Positions 48,393 to 57,731 of a DNA stretch of 64,000 nt are shown piece after piece (the stretch's first letter is position 1; each line of letters begins with the position of its first letter). The notes under the pieces were generated by a model. The model searched no databases. It was not told the DNA's origin and saw only the letters and a program-made list of their open reading frames with translations. The stretch covers positions 124,001-188,000 of the forward strand of contig NZ_PYFP01000003.1 of assembly GCF_003056055.1 (NCBI RefSeq). The letters are read 5' to 3'. The position numbers were made by a program, and so were the translations under genes. This DNA comes from Glaciimonas sp. PCH181. Its GTDB lineage: Bacteria; Pseudomonadota; Gammaproteobacteria; Burkholderiales; Burkholderiaceae_D.

Positions 48393-48471
48393 AAATTAAA
48401 ACAGTAAGTTAAAAAATGAGTTATAAAAATAAATTTTAAACGCCATAAAATTCATTACTTCACCCCTATAT

Positions 48472-48487
48472 TTGAATGATCATTCAA
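48472..48487. promoter_or_regulatory. 16-bp perfect palindrome, operator candidate (copy 2)
   Basis: TTGAATGATCATTCAA is a perfect palindrome lying 80 bp upstream of the glycosylase-like gene and 14 bp past the uvrB stop. It has no loop or U-tract, so it is not a terminator. It is a good candidate site for the TetR protein encoded at 46696. Confidence 0.6.
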
Positions 48488-48501
48488 TTAAATATTATGA
48501 A

Positions 48502-50583
48502 CTATGGCACCACATTATCCACGCCCGGCGCGCCGAATAATTGCTGCTTCAATTGATGCATTTGATCACGCACCTGAGCCGCTTTTTCAAACTCCAGATT
48601 CTTCGCATGATCGCCCATGAGCTTCTCAAGGCGCTTAATTTCCTTGCTAACCTGCTTTTCGCTCATCGACTCATACTTCACCCGATCTTGCGCGGCATGC
48701 AACTCTTCACGCGCACCTTGGGCGCTGTACACGCCATCGATCAACTCCCTAATTTCCTTGCGGATACCAACAGGCGTAATGCCATTTAAAAGATTAAAGG
48801 CAATCTGTTTAGCGCGACGACGCTCGGTCTCATCAATTGCACGCCGCATCGAATCGGTCATGCGATCTGCGTACAAAATCGCCTTACCATTAAGGTTACG
48901 GGCGGCGCGGCCTATGGTTTGAATGAGGCTTCTTTCAGAACGCAAAAAGCCCTCTTTATCGGCATCCAAAATCGCCACCAGCGACACCTCAGGAATATCC
49001 AAGCCTTCGCGCAACAAGTTAATCCCCACCAGCACATCGAAAGTGCCGAGCCGCAGATCGCGAATAATTTCGACGCGCTCGACCGTTTCGATATCGCTAT
49101 GCAGGTAGCGCACCTTAATCCCGTTATCACTCAGAAAGTCCGTCAGCTGCTCCGCCATGCGCTTAGTCAGCGTAGTAACCAATACGCGTTCATTTTTCTT
49201 GATCCGGGCATTCGCCTCAGACATCAGATCATCAACCTGACTCAATGCCGGACGCACCTCAATCAGCGGATCGACCAGACCCGTCGGGCGCACCACCTGC
49301 TCCACCACTTGATCGGCATGCTGATTTTCGTAGTCAGCCGGAGTCGCTGAAACAAAAACTGTTTGCCGCATCTTGCCCTCAAATTCGTCGAACCGCAGCG
49401 GCCGATTATCCAGCGCTGACGGTAAGCGAAAGCCGTAATCCACCAGATTGGTTTTCCGGGCGCGATCGCCGTTATACATACCATTAAGCTGGCCGATCAA
49501 AACATGCGACTCATCGAGAAACATCAATGCGTCTTTCGGCAAATAATCAACCAATGTCGGCGGCGGCTCGCCTGCTTTCGCACCACTCAAATGTCGCGAG
49601 TAGTTTTCAATACCTTTGGTAAATCCAATCTCCTGCATCATCTCCAAATCAAAGCGTGTGCGCTGTTCGATACGCTGCTCTTCGATTAACTTATTTTCTT
49701 TACGGAAAAATTCCAGCCGATCACGCAACTCGTCTTTAATAGTCTCGATAGCGCGCAGTACGGTGCCACGCGGCGTCACATAATGCGAACCGGGATAAAC
49801 CGTAAAACGGGGAATTTTTTGTTTTACCCGACCCGTCAACGGATCAAATAATTGCAGACTTTCAATTTCATCATCGAAGGTTTCAATCCGCAGCGCCAAC
49901 TCAGCATGTTCAGCCGGAAACACATCGATGGCATCCCCACGCACACGGAAAGTACCCCGCCCGAAATCGATTTCATTGCGGCTATATTGCATCTGAATTA
50001 AGCGCGCAATCACATCCCGCTGGCTCACTTTATCCTTGGCACGCAACGTCAAAATCATCTGGTGATATTCGTTCGGATTACCGATACCGTAAATCGCGGA
50101 GACCGTTGCCACAATCACTACATCGCGCCGTTCCATCAACGACTTGGTGCACGACAAGCGCATCTGCTCTATATGCTCATTAATCGACGAATCTTTCTCG
50201 ATGAACAAGTCCCGTTGCGGTACATATGCTTCCGGCTGGTAATAATCGTAATAACTTACAAAATATTCCACCGCATTTTGTGGAAAAAATTCGCGAAATT
50301 CACTATATAACTGCGCCGCCAGCGTCTTATTTGGCGCAAATATGATTGCTGGTCGCCCCATCCGCGCGATCACATTCGCCATCGTGTAAGTCTTGCCAGA
50401 ACCGGTAACGCCAAGCAAAGTCTGGTAAAACAGACCGTCTTCGATCCCCTCGGATAGCTTATCTATCGCCGCAGGCTGGTCGCCCGCCGGTAAAAAGGGC
50501 TGGAAAAGTTTATAGGGGGAATTGGGGAAAGTGACAATTTTGTCATCGTCGATCTTGCCAGCAATGTGTGATATGTCAGCCAT
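48502..50583 (-). CDS. uvrB: Excinuclease ABC subunit B
   Basis: The 693-residue DNA-repair helicase has Walker [14 protein letters not shown], the beta-hairpin region with [20 protein letters not shown] [15 protein letters not shown], the [16 protein letters not shown] motif, QTIGRAARN, and a C-terminal UVR domain. It acts with UvrA and UvrC in nucleotide excision repair. No CTGTN8ACAG-type SOS box was seen upstream (50584-50710), a gap shared with the divergent aminotransferase gene. Confidence 0.98.
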   Translation of the reverse strand: MADISHIAGKIDDDKIVTFPNSPYKLFQPFLPAGDQPAAIDKLSEGIEDGLFYQTLLGVTGSGKTYTMANVIARMGRPAIIFAPNKTLAAQLYSEFREFFPQNAVEYFVSYYDYYQPEAYVPQRDLFIEKDSSINEHIEQMRLSCTKSLMERRDVVIVATVSAIYGIGNPNEYHQMILTLRAKDKVSQRDVIARLIQMQYSRNEIDFGRGTFRVRGDAIDVFPAEHAELALRIETFDDEIESLQLFDPLTGRVKQKIPRFTVYPGSHYVTPRGTVLRAIETIKDELRDRLEFFRKENKLIEEQRIEQRTRFDLEMMQEIGFTKGIENYSRHLSGAKAGEPPPTLVDYLPKDALMFLDESHVLIGQLNGMYNGDRARKTNLVDYGFRLPSALDNRPLRFDEFEGKMRQTVFVSATPADYENQHADQVVEQVVRPTGLVDPLIEVRPALSQVDDLMSEANARIKKNERVLVTTLTKRMAEQLTDFLSDNGIKVRYLHSDIETVERVEIIRDLRLGTFDVLVGINLLREGLDIPEVSLVAILDADKEGFLRSERSLIQTIGRAARNLNGKAILYADRMTDSMRRAIDETERRRAKQIAFNLLNGITPVGIRKEIRELIDGVYSAQGAREELHAAQDRVKYESMSEKQVSKEIKRLEKLMGDHAKNLEFEKAAQVRDQMHQLKQQLFGAPGVDNVVP

Positions 50584-50710
50584 GAGCCTCGACCTTTGGT
50601 AGAATAAGCAGCAGTAAATCCGCGCCGACTTGCGATAAATTAGTGATCCGGCACAGCATTCAACCCGACTGCAAACCTACGGTTAGCAGCCAACTTTTTA
50701 TGTTATCACG

Positions 50711-51928
50711 ATGACCGCTCCTCTTCCTGCCTCCCTTTTCACCGCCATCGAAATGGCGCCACGCGATCCAATTCTTGGCGTTACCGAAGGCTTCAATTCC
50801 GATCAAAACCCAAGCAAAACCAATCTGGGCGTTGGGGTTTATTACGACGACAATGGTAAAGTACCGCTGCTAGAATGCGTGCGTAAAGCCGAAGCACAAT
50901 TGATAGAAAAGCTATCACCACGAACTTACCTGCCTATCGACGGCCTGGCGGCGTACGACAAAGCAGTGCAAGAACTCGTATTTGGTGCCGATAGCGCCGT
51001 AATTAAAGAGAAGCGCGCAATTACTGTCCAATCCATCGGCGGCACGGGCGCATTGAAACTAGGCGCTGACTTCCTGAAGCGCTTCTCCGCAGATGACACG
51101 CAAGTGTGGATCAGCGATCCAAGCTGGGAAAACCACCTTGCACTATTTGAATCGGCCGGCTTCACTGTCAACAGCTATCCGTACTACGACCCGGCAACCC
51201 GCGGCGTAAATTTCGCTGGCATGCTCGCCGCATTAAAATCCATCCGCAGCGGCTCCATCGTTTTGCTACACGCCTGCTGCCACAACCCAACTGGCGCGGA
51301 TCTTACTAGCGACCAATGGACAGAAGTCATTCAAGTAGTTGTAGAACGTGGCCTGGTGCCCTTCCTCGACATGGCCTATCAAGGCTTTGGCGACAGCATT
51401 GAAGAAGATGGCGAAGTCGTCCGTCGCTTCACAGAAGCCGGTGGCCCGTTGTTTGTTTCCAACTCATTCTCCAAATCTTTCTCGCTCTACGGCGAACGCG
51501 TAGGCGCACTGAGCATCGTCGCCACCAGCACCGAAGAAGCAGGCCGCATCCTCTCACAACTCAAACGCGTCATCCGCACCAACTACTCCAACCCACCGAT
51601 TCACGGCGGCCAAGTAGTCGCAACGGCACTGGCATCGCCAGAGCTGCGCACTCTGTGGGAAGAAGAGTTAGCAGGCATGCGCGTACGCATTCGCGAGATG
51701 CGTCAACTGCTAGCGAAGAAACTAAAAGAGCAAGCACCGGCGCACGATTTTGAATTCGTCACGAAACAACGCGGCATGTTTTCATACACCGGCTTGACCA
51801 AAGCGCAAGTAGAAAAACTGCGCGATGAGTTCTCAATTCACACTATCGATACTGGTCGTATTTGTGTTGCTGCATTAAATACAAAAAATATTGATTATGT
51901 TGTAGCGGCAATCGCAAAAGTCCTTTAG
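50711..51928 (+). CDS. Aromatic/aspartate aminotransferase
   Basis: The 405-residue class I PLP aminotransferase has NLGVGVYYDDNGKVPLLECV, the ACCHNPTGADL segment, PLP lysine in SNSFSKSFSLYGERVG and RISVAAL-like GRICVAALNT near the end. This is the AspC/TyrB group. It exchanges amino groups between aspartate or aromatic amino acids and 2-oxoglutarate in the cytoplasm. AspC and TyrB cannot be told apart here. It is followed by tRNA-Asn. Confidence 0.93.
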   Translation: MTAPLPASLFTAIEMAPRDPILGVTEGFNSDQNPSKTNLGVGVYYDDNGKVPLLECVRKAEAQLIEKLSPRTYLPIDGLAAYDKAVQELVFGADSAVIKEKRAITVQSIGGTGALKLGADFLKRFSADDTQVWISDPSWENHLALFESAGFTVNSYPYYDPATRGVNFAGMLAALKSIRSGSIVLLHACCHNPTGADLTSDQWTEVIQVVVERGLVPFLDMAYQGFGDSIEEDGEVVRRFTEAGGPLFVSNSFSKSFSLYGERVGALSIVATSTEEAGRILSQLKRVIRTNYSNPPIHGGQVVATALASPELRTLWEEELAGMRVRIREMRQLLAKKLKEQAPAHDFEFVTKQRGMFSYTGLTKAQVEKLRDEFSIHTIDTGRICVAALNTKNIDYVVAAIAKVL

Positions 51929-52012
51929 AATGGCGGCTCTTTTGGACGAAGACGAAATGTGTTTTAAAGCGTTTTCAACCAAAAATAGAATGCAGAAATA
52001 GTTATAGAAAAT

Positions 52013-52042
52013 TTGACAGTTTGAATATTTCGAGACTATAAT
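52013..52042 (+). promoter_or_regulatory. tRNA-Asn promoter
   Basis: TTGACA (52013-52018), 18-bp spacer, TATAAT (52037-52042). Both hexamers are perfect consensus, and the tRNA begins 16 bp downstream. Confidence 0.9.
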
Positions 52043-52057
52043 CCTGCTTCTTTCTTT

Positions 52058-52133
52058 TCCCTGATAGCTCAGTTGGTAGAGCGACGGACTGTTAATCCGC
52101 AGGTCCCTGGTTCGAGTCCAGGTCGGGGAGCCA
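52058..52133 (+). tRNA. tRNA-Asn (GTT)
   Basis: A 76-nt cloverleaf: acceptor TCCCTGA paired with TCGGGGA, D arm GCTCAGTTGGTAGAGC, anticodon arm CGGACTGTTAATCCG with anticodon GTT, T arm CTGGTTCGAGTCCAG, and encoded CCA. It is the landing site of the downstream integrase island. The island's att duplication of the tRNA 3' end was not found in the window. Confidence 0.98.
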
Positions 52134-52291
52134 GAACACTAGTAGTAGAGAATCAAGCACTTACGAGAAATCGGAGTGCTTTTTTTTCGTCTATCTATTT
52201 CCGATCAGATTCAAAAACTGGCCTTTGCCGGAATTCTGCCGGAATGAAAGAATCCAGACCAAGCGCTTTATCAACGATTGGAGAAACTGGA

Positions 52292-53317
52292 ATGGCATAC
52301 ATCAAAGAACGCGGGGCCTATTGGCGCGCTGAAGTTCGACGCAAAGGGTATAAACCGACATATCGTACCTTCAATACTCAGAAGCAGGCCCAACAATGGG
52401 CTAGGCGAATTGAGGCAGAAATGGACTCCGGTCTATACGCTGACAGGGCCGAAGCGGAACGCTCTACTCTACGCGAAGCCCTAGAGCGCTAGAACAGGGA
52501 AATCGTCCCAACCAAGCGCCACCCCTATCAAGAAACCTGCCGCATTAACAGATGGCTACTCAATGACCTGTGCTACCGAACCCTTGCGAATCTTAAGGGT
52601 GCCGATTTCGCACGGTATAGGGATACCAGAAGAGAAGCCGGTCGGGCAGAAAATACAATCCGATTGGAACTCCAGCTCATCAGTCACTTATTCGAGATTG
52701 CACGCAAAGAATGCGGGATGGAAAGCCTCCCAAATCCTCTGCAAAATATTCTAAAACCTGCGGGAAGTCGTGCCCGCAGTCGTCGCTTGGAAAACGGAGA
52801 ATACGATCTGATCATTGGTCAGTTGAATGCAAGTGAAAATAAATATGCCGCTTGCGCCTCCGACCTCGCAATTGAAACCAGCTTACGGCAAGGTATGCTG
52901 TTTAAGCTTCAGTGGGAATGGATCGATTTATCAGCATGCATGATCCGGTTTCCAGCCAGCGCTATAGAAATTGCGAACAAGGGTGTCCCAGCGGTATTAC
53001 CATTTTCAAAACATGCCCGAAAGATCCTACATGAGATCTGCCCGAAAGACGACAACGGGGAAATTGCGCTGAACAGTTCCGGGCTGGTGCTGGATACCAA
53101 CGTAAACGCAGTCATTTGTATTTGGAAACGCGTCATTGCAAAACTTCAAATCAAAGACTTGCGCTGGCATGATCTTAGACATGAAGCTGCATCGCGTCTA
53201 TTCGAAAAAGGATTACATCCGATGGAGGTGGCCAGCATCACTGGGCATAAAAGTATGCAAATGCTCAAAAGATACACACACCTCAAACCAGAAAGCCTTT
53301 TAGAAAAGCTCGGATAG
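52292..53317 (+). pseudogene. Tyrosine integrase interrupted by an amber codon
   Basis: From ATG 52292 (GGAG upstream) the frame reads 66 codons, meets TAG at 52490-52492, and continues in the same frame to 53317, giving a 341-residue product if read through. The N-terminal part is an Arm/SAM-like DNA-binding domain (MAYIKERGAYWRAEVRRKG). The catalytic domain is complete: R199, H293 and R296 (WHDLRHE), H319 (GHKSMQ) and Y328 (KRYTH). It would integrate the island at tRNA-Asn. One base change probably created the stop; there is no other defect, so inactivation looks recent. Confidence 0.85.
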
Positions 53318-53397
53318 TGCCCTGCTTCTGTTTCAATTTTTTTGGATACAGATTCGTACTTCAATTTCTCGATAACACCATTTATATAGCAACCTCA

Positions 53398-53490
53398 ATG
53401 AAAATAATTTATTTAGTTCGTCACGGTGAAAGCGCCTCCAAGGCAAGCAACTGATCATCCTGGCCTAACTCCGCTAAGTAAGCACATGAA
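53398..53490 (+). pseudogene. Histidine-phosphatase N-terminal remnant with a frameshift
   Basis: ATG 53398 opens MKIIYLVRHGESAS, the RHG active-site motif of histidine phosphatases, and stops after 18 codons at 53452. In the +1 frame the sequence continues TDHPGLTPLSKH, the next conserved block of the family, so a single-base insertion separates them. Downstream similarity then fades. The remaining DNA to 53817 holds no supported gene, only a short inverted repeat (TGAGTTAG/CTAACTCA, 53507-53532). Confidence 0.7.
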
Positions 53491-53817
53491 TTGGCATCAT
53501 GAATAGTGAGTTAGCTGGATTCCCTCTAACTCAGTAGGCACTATTAAGCGCTACTAATTTAGGGGAAATCCATTTCTTTGATAACGCTTGATGCAGGTAT
53601 GCACTTTCACGACCGCATCGGAAGTTGGGAGTCAACAATTAATCCTCTCTATATGGAGATGTTTCAGAAAGAGAGATTCTAGGTATACGTATCTCGATAA
53701 TGCTTCAAAACATGAATAAACTAGTCTTCCGGTAAGATAAAATGTTGCAAATAGTTAAATAACACTACTTTTGCAAGCAAACCAACGGCCTGGATACACA
53801 CGAGGACATCATTCCCT

Positions 53818-56211
53818 ATGGTTGACAAGAAAAGCCTTTCCGAACGCGACATCTGCTCCAAGTACATCACACCAGCCGTTACCGCTGCTGGTTGGGATTT
53901 GTATACTCAGATTCGAGAGGAAGTGAGCTTTACCAAGGGACGCGTCATCGTGCGTGGCAAACTGCATACCCGTGGTGAACAAAAGCGTGCAGATTACATC
54001 TTGTATTACAAGCCGAATATCCCGCTGGCAGTCATCGAAGCGAAGGAAAACGGTCAAAGCGTCGGAGCTGGCATGCAGCAGGCTCTCAACTATGCTGAAA
54101 CCCTCGGCGTACCGTTTGTGTTTAGCTCCAATGGCGATGCCTTCCTGATGCATGACCGTACTGGGCTGGCTAAAAGGACCGAGCAGGAACTGGCATTGGA
54201 TGCTTTCCCCTCACCCGCAGAACTGTGGCAGCGCTACTGTCAGTGGAAAGGCCTGGAAACAGCCGATGCCCGTCGCGCTGTGGAAATGCCGTATTACGAT
54301 GACGGTGGAGGCCGCGCTCCGCGTTATTACCAAACTAACGCCATCAACAATACAATCGAGGCCGTCGCAAAAGCGCAGCAGAGGATTTTGCTGGTAATGG
54401 CCACCGGTACCGGCAAGACCTACACTGCGTTCCAGATCATCTGGCGCTTGTGGAAATCCAAAACAAAAAAACGCATCCTGTTTTTAGCTGACCGTAACAT
54501 CCTGGTCGATCAGACCAAAAACAATGATTTCAAGCCGTTTGGTGCGGCGATGACCAAAATCAGCAAGCGTCAGATAGACAAGAGTTACGAAATTTACTTG
54601 TCGCTGTATCAGGCCGTCACCGGCAACGAAGAAGAGCAGAACATCTACAAGCAGTTCTCCCCAGACTTTTTCGACTTGATTGTGATCGACGAATGTCATC
54701 GCGGCAGCGCCGCGGAGGATTCCGCGTGGCGCGCCATTCTGGCGTACTTTTCTTCCGCAACGCACATAGGCTTAACGGCTACGCCGAAAGAAACCAAAGA
54801 AGTCTCCAGCATCTATTACTTTGGCGATCCGGTGTACACCTACACCCTCAAACAGGGCATTGAAGATGGCTTTCTTGCGCCGTATAAGGTTGTGCGCATC
54901 GACATCGACAAAGACGTGCAAGGATGGCGTCCTGACAAAGGGCAAGCCGACAAACATGGTCTGCTGATTGAGGACCGGGTGTACAATCAGATCGATATGG
55001 ATCGCAAGTTGGTGTTAGAAAAGCGTACCGAACTAGTCGCCAGAAAAATCACTGATTTTCTCACTGCAACCGATCCCTACGCAAAGACCATCGTATTTTG
55101 TGATGACATCGATCACGCCGAACGCATGCGCCAGGCTTTGGTCAACCTGAACCCCGAGCGCGTCAAAGAAAACCGCAAATATGTGATGCGTATTACCGGC
55201 GATGAGATAGAAGGCAAGGCCGAGCTGGATAACTTCATTAACCCGGAAGAACGTTATCCGGTGATCGCCACCACTTCCAAGTTGATGACGACGGGTGTCG
55301 ATGCACAAACCTGCAAACTGATCGTACTAGATCAACACATCAAGTCCATGACCGAGTTCAAGCAAATCATCGGACGCGGTACGCGTATCAATGAAGATTA
55401 CGACAAGTTCTGGTTCACCATCATGGATTTCAAAAAAGCGACCGAACTATTTGCGGACCCGGACTTTGACGGCGAGCCAGTCATGATTTATGCGCCCAAA
55501 GTGGATGAATCGCCAGTGCCGCCAGATGACGATGAGCAAGAAGTCATTCTTGATGAAAACGGCAATCCAATGCCAACGGGCGCAGAAAATACTGGCGTCA
55601 CACTATCTGGGACGGATGACGGTATTTTTGGTGGTGACGCACCCGGCGCAGGTCGCGTCAAATATGTATTGGCCGATGTGACGGTGCATATCGTTGCCGA
55701 GCGCGTGCAATATTACGGCCCGGACGGCAAACTGATTACCGAATCCCTGAAGGATTACACCCGCAAAACCGTGCGCAAGGACTATTCCTCGCTCGATCAA
55801 TTTTTACTGCGCTGGAGCAAAGCCGAGCGCAAGGCCGCCATCCTTCGCGAGCTCGAAGAACACGGTGTGTTGCTACAACCTCTGGCCGAGGAAGTTGGCA
55901 AAGATTTTGATGCATTCGATTTGATCTGCCATGTAGCCTTTGATCAACCACCTTTGACGCGACGTGAGCGAGCCGAAAATGTCAAAAAGCGCAATTATTT
56001 TGTAAAATACGGCGATCAAGCCCGCAAAGTCCTGGAAACACTGCTGGAAAAATACGCCGATACCGGCATTGAAAACATTGAAGACATCAAAATTCTCACC
56101 CTCGACCCGTTCAAAAATATGGGCACCGCCAGCGAGTTGGTCTCAGCCTTTGGCGGCAAGCCAGCTTATATAGCAGCATTGTATGAACTAGAGAAAAATC
56201 TCTACGCTTAA
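53818..56211 (+). CDS. hsdR: Type I restriction enzyme, restriction/translocase subunit R
   Basis: The 797-residue protein has an N-terminal PD-(D/E)xK nuclease: Asp59 (RADYILYY) and Glu74-x-Lys76 (VIEAKE). A superfamily 2 helicase core follows with Walker A MATGTGKT (194-201), DECH (291-294), the ATPKE segment and QIIGRGTR. The C-terminus matches the EcoEI R-type domain. It translocates and cuts unmodified DNA as part of the HsdR2M2S1 complex. Length and order fit EcoEI-type type I enzymes. hsdM follows 45 bp downstream. Confidence 0.95.
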   Translation: MVDKKSLSERDICSKYITPAVTAAGWDLYTQIREEVSFTKGRVIVRGKLHTRGEQKRADYILYYKPNIPLAVIEAKENGQSVGAGMQQALNYAETLGVPFVFSSNGDAFLMHDRTGLAKRTEQELALDAFPSPAELWQRYCQWKGLETADARRAVEMPYYDDGGGRAPRYYQTNAINNTIEAVAKAQQRILLVMATGTGKTYTAFQIIWRLWKSKTKKRILFLADRNILVDQTKNNDFKPFGAAMTKISKRQIDKSYEIYLSLYQAVTGNEEEQNIYKQFSPDFFDLIVIDECHRGSAAEDSAWRAILAYFSSATHIGLTATPKETKEVSSIYYFGDPVYTYTLKQGIEDGFLAPYKVVRIDIDKDVQGWRPDKGQADKHGLLIEDRVYNQIDMDRKLVLEKRTELVARKITDFLTATDPYAKTIVFCDDIDHAERMRQALVNLNPERVKENRKYVMRITGDEIEGKAELDNFINPEERYPVIATTSKLMTTGVDAQTCKLIVLDQHIKSMTEFKQIIGRGTRINEDYDKFWFTIMDFKKATELFADPDFDGEPVMIYAPKVDESPVPPDDDEQEVILDENGNPMPTGAENTGVTLSGTDDGIFGGDAPGAGRVKYVLADVTVHIVAERVQYYGPDGKLITESLKDYTRKTVRKDYSSLDQFLLRWSKAERKAAILRELEEHGVLLQPLAEEVGKDFDAFDLICHVAFDQPPLTRRERAENVKKRNYFVKYGDQARKVLETLLEKYADTGIENIEDIKILTLDPFKNMGTASELVSAFGGKPAYIAALYELEKNLYA

Positions 56212-56255
56212 CGATTTAAATTCACATTTACCTTCACCGAAAAGTTGTCCGCATT

Positions 56256-57731
56256 ATGAGTATTTCTTCTACTATCAAATCCATCCAAGACATCATGCGC
56301 AAAGACGTCGGTGTCGACGGCGACGCCCAGCGCCTGAGCCAACTCGTCTGGATGTTATTCCTGAAAATTTTTGACGACCGCGAGAGTGAATGGGAATTGC
56401 TGCAAGACAATTACCAGTCGCCCTTGCCAGAACAATACCGCTGGCGCAACTGGGCCGCCAATGCCGAAGGCATGACCGGCGAAGCATTAAAACAATTTTT
56501 GGATAACGATCTATTCCCAGCTTTGCAGCAGTTAGAAGCCAAAGGTGGCGATCAGCGCGCCTTTGTCATCCGCTCGGTATTTGAAGATGCGTATAACTAC
56601 ATGAAATCCGGACAATTGATCCGCCAGGTAGTCAACAAGCTTGAGGAAGGGATTGACTTTAACAAGGGACAAGAACGGCATTTATTCGGCGATATGTATG
56701 AGCAATTGCTGCGCGATTTGCAAGCGGCAGGCAATGCGGGCGAATTTTATACCCCGCGTGCGGTGACTGAATTCATGGTGCGCATGAGCAACCCGCGCCT
56801 CGGTGAAAAGGTGATGGACCCTGCCTGCGGTACCGGTGGCTTTCTATCTTACTCAATCAAACACATCCGCGCCCAGGATGTCAAAACGGTCGATGACGAA
56901 GTGCAATTGCAAGCCAGTATATTAGGCATCGAGAAAAAGCCATTACCGCATTTGCTATGCACCACCAACATGATCTTGCACGGCATTGATGTGCCGATCA
57001 ATATTCGCCATGACAATACCCTGTCCTATCCATTAATCAGTTGGGGACCAAAACAACGCGTCGATGTGGTCATTACCAATCCCCCTTTTGGCGGCATGGA
57101 AGAAGATGGAATTGAAACCAACTTCCCGGCAGCATTTCGCACCCGTGAAACGGCCGATCTGTTTCTGGTACTGATCATGCAATTGCTGAAAGTGAATGGC
57201 CGTGCCGCGCTGGTTTTGCCGGATGGTTTTTTGTTTGGCGAAGGTATCAAAACCCGCATCAAAGAAAAGTTGCTGACCGAATGTAATCTGCACACTATCG
57301 TGCGTCTGCCCAATGGCGTGTTTGCACCGTACACCGGCATCAAAACTAATCTGCTGTTTTTTAGCAAAGGCACGCCTACGCAACACATCTGGTTTTATGA
57401 ACACCCGTACCCACCCGGCGTCAAAAGCTACAGCAAAACCAAGCCGATGAAGATCGCTGAATTTGATGAAGAGGCGGCATGGTGGGGAGAAGCAAAAGAT
57501 GGCTTTAAACACCGCGTAGAAAATGAACAAGCGTGGAAAGTTAGCATAGATGACATCAAGGCGCGTAACTACAACCTCGACTGCAAGAATCCACATATCG
57601 GTGAACAGGAAATTCACGACCCTGATTTGTTGCTAGCGCAGTACGATGCGATGCAGAAGGATATTGCCTCGCTGCGCGGACAGTTGAAAACTATTCTCGG
57701 AGAAGCGCTGCAACGTGGGGTGGCGTCTTGA
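56256..57731 (+). CDS. hsdM: Type I DNA methyltransferase subunit M
   Basis: The 491-residue N6-adenine methyltransferase has an N-terminal HsdM helical domain, SAM motif I DPACGTGGF (188-196) and catalytic motif IV NPPFGG (275-280). It methylates adenine in the sequence chosen by HsdS and is required for both modification and restriction. The stop overlaps the hsdS TTG start (TTGA). It appears complete. Confidence 0.96.
   Translation: MSISSTIKSIQDIMRKDVGVDGDAQRLSQLVWMLFLKIFDDRESEWELLQDNYQSPLPEQYRWRNWAANAEGMTGEALKQFLDNDLFPALQQLEAKGGDQRAFVIRSVFEDAYNYMKSGQLIRQVVNKLEEGIDFNKGQERHLFGDMYEQLLRDLQAAGNAGEFYTPRAVTEFMVRMSNPRLGEKVMDPACGTGGFLSYSIKHIRAQDVKTVDDEVQLQASILGIEKKPLPHLLCTTNMILHGIDVPINIRHDNTLSYPLISWGPKQRVDVVITNPPFGGMEEDGIETNFPAAFRTRETADLFLVLIMQLLKVNGRAALVLPDGFLFGEGIKTRIKEKLLTECNLHTIVRLPNGVFAPYTGIKTNLLFFSKGTPTQHIWFYEHPYPPGVKSYSKTKPMKIAEFDEEAAWWGEAKDGFKHRVENEQAWKVSIDDIKARNYNLDCKNPHIGEQEIHDPDLLLAQYDAMQKDIASLRGQLKTILGEALQRGVAS

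Noticed and set aside
50584..50710. LexA box before uvrB
   Set aside because: No CTGT-N8-ACAG or close variant was found by eye.
52073..52492. Open frame of 139 codons starting inside tRNA-Asn
   Set aside because: Its first part is the tRNA itself; the real integrase start is ATG 52292 with a ribosome site.
53507..53532. Inverted repeat TGAGTTAG/CTAACTCA as an insertion-sequence end
   Set aside because: No transposase, no second copy and no target duplication nearby.
53598..53681. 27-codon frame MHFHDRIGSWES...
   Set aside because: No ribosome site or recognisable family; lies in decayed DNA.
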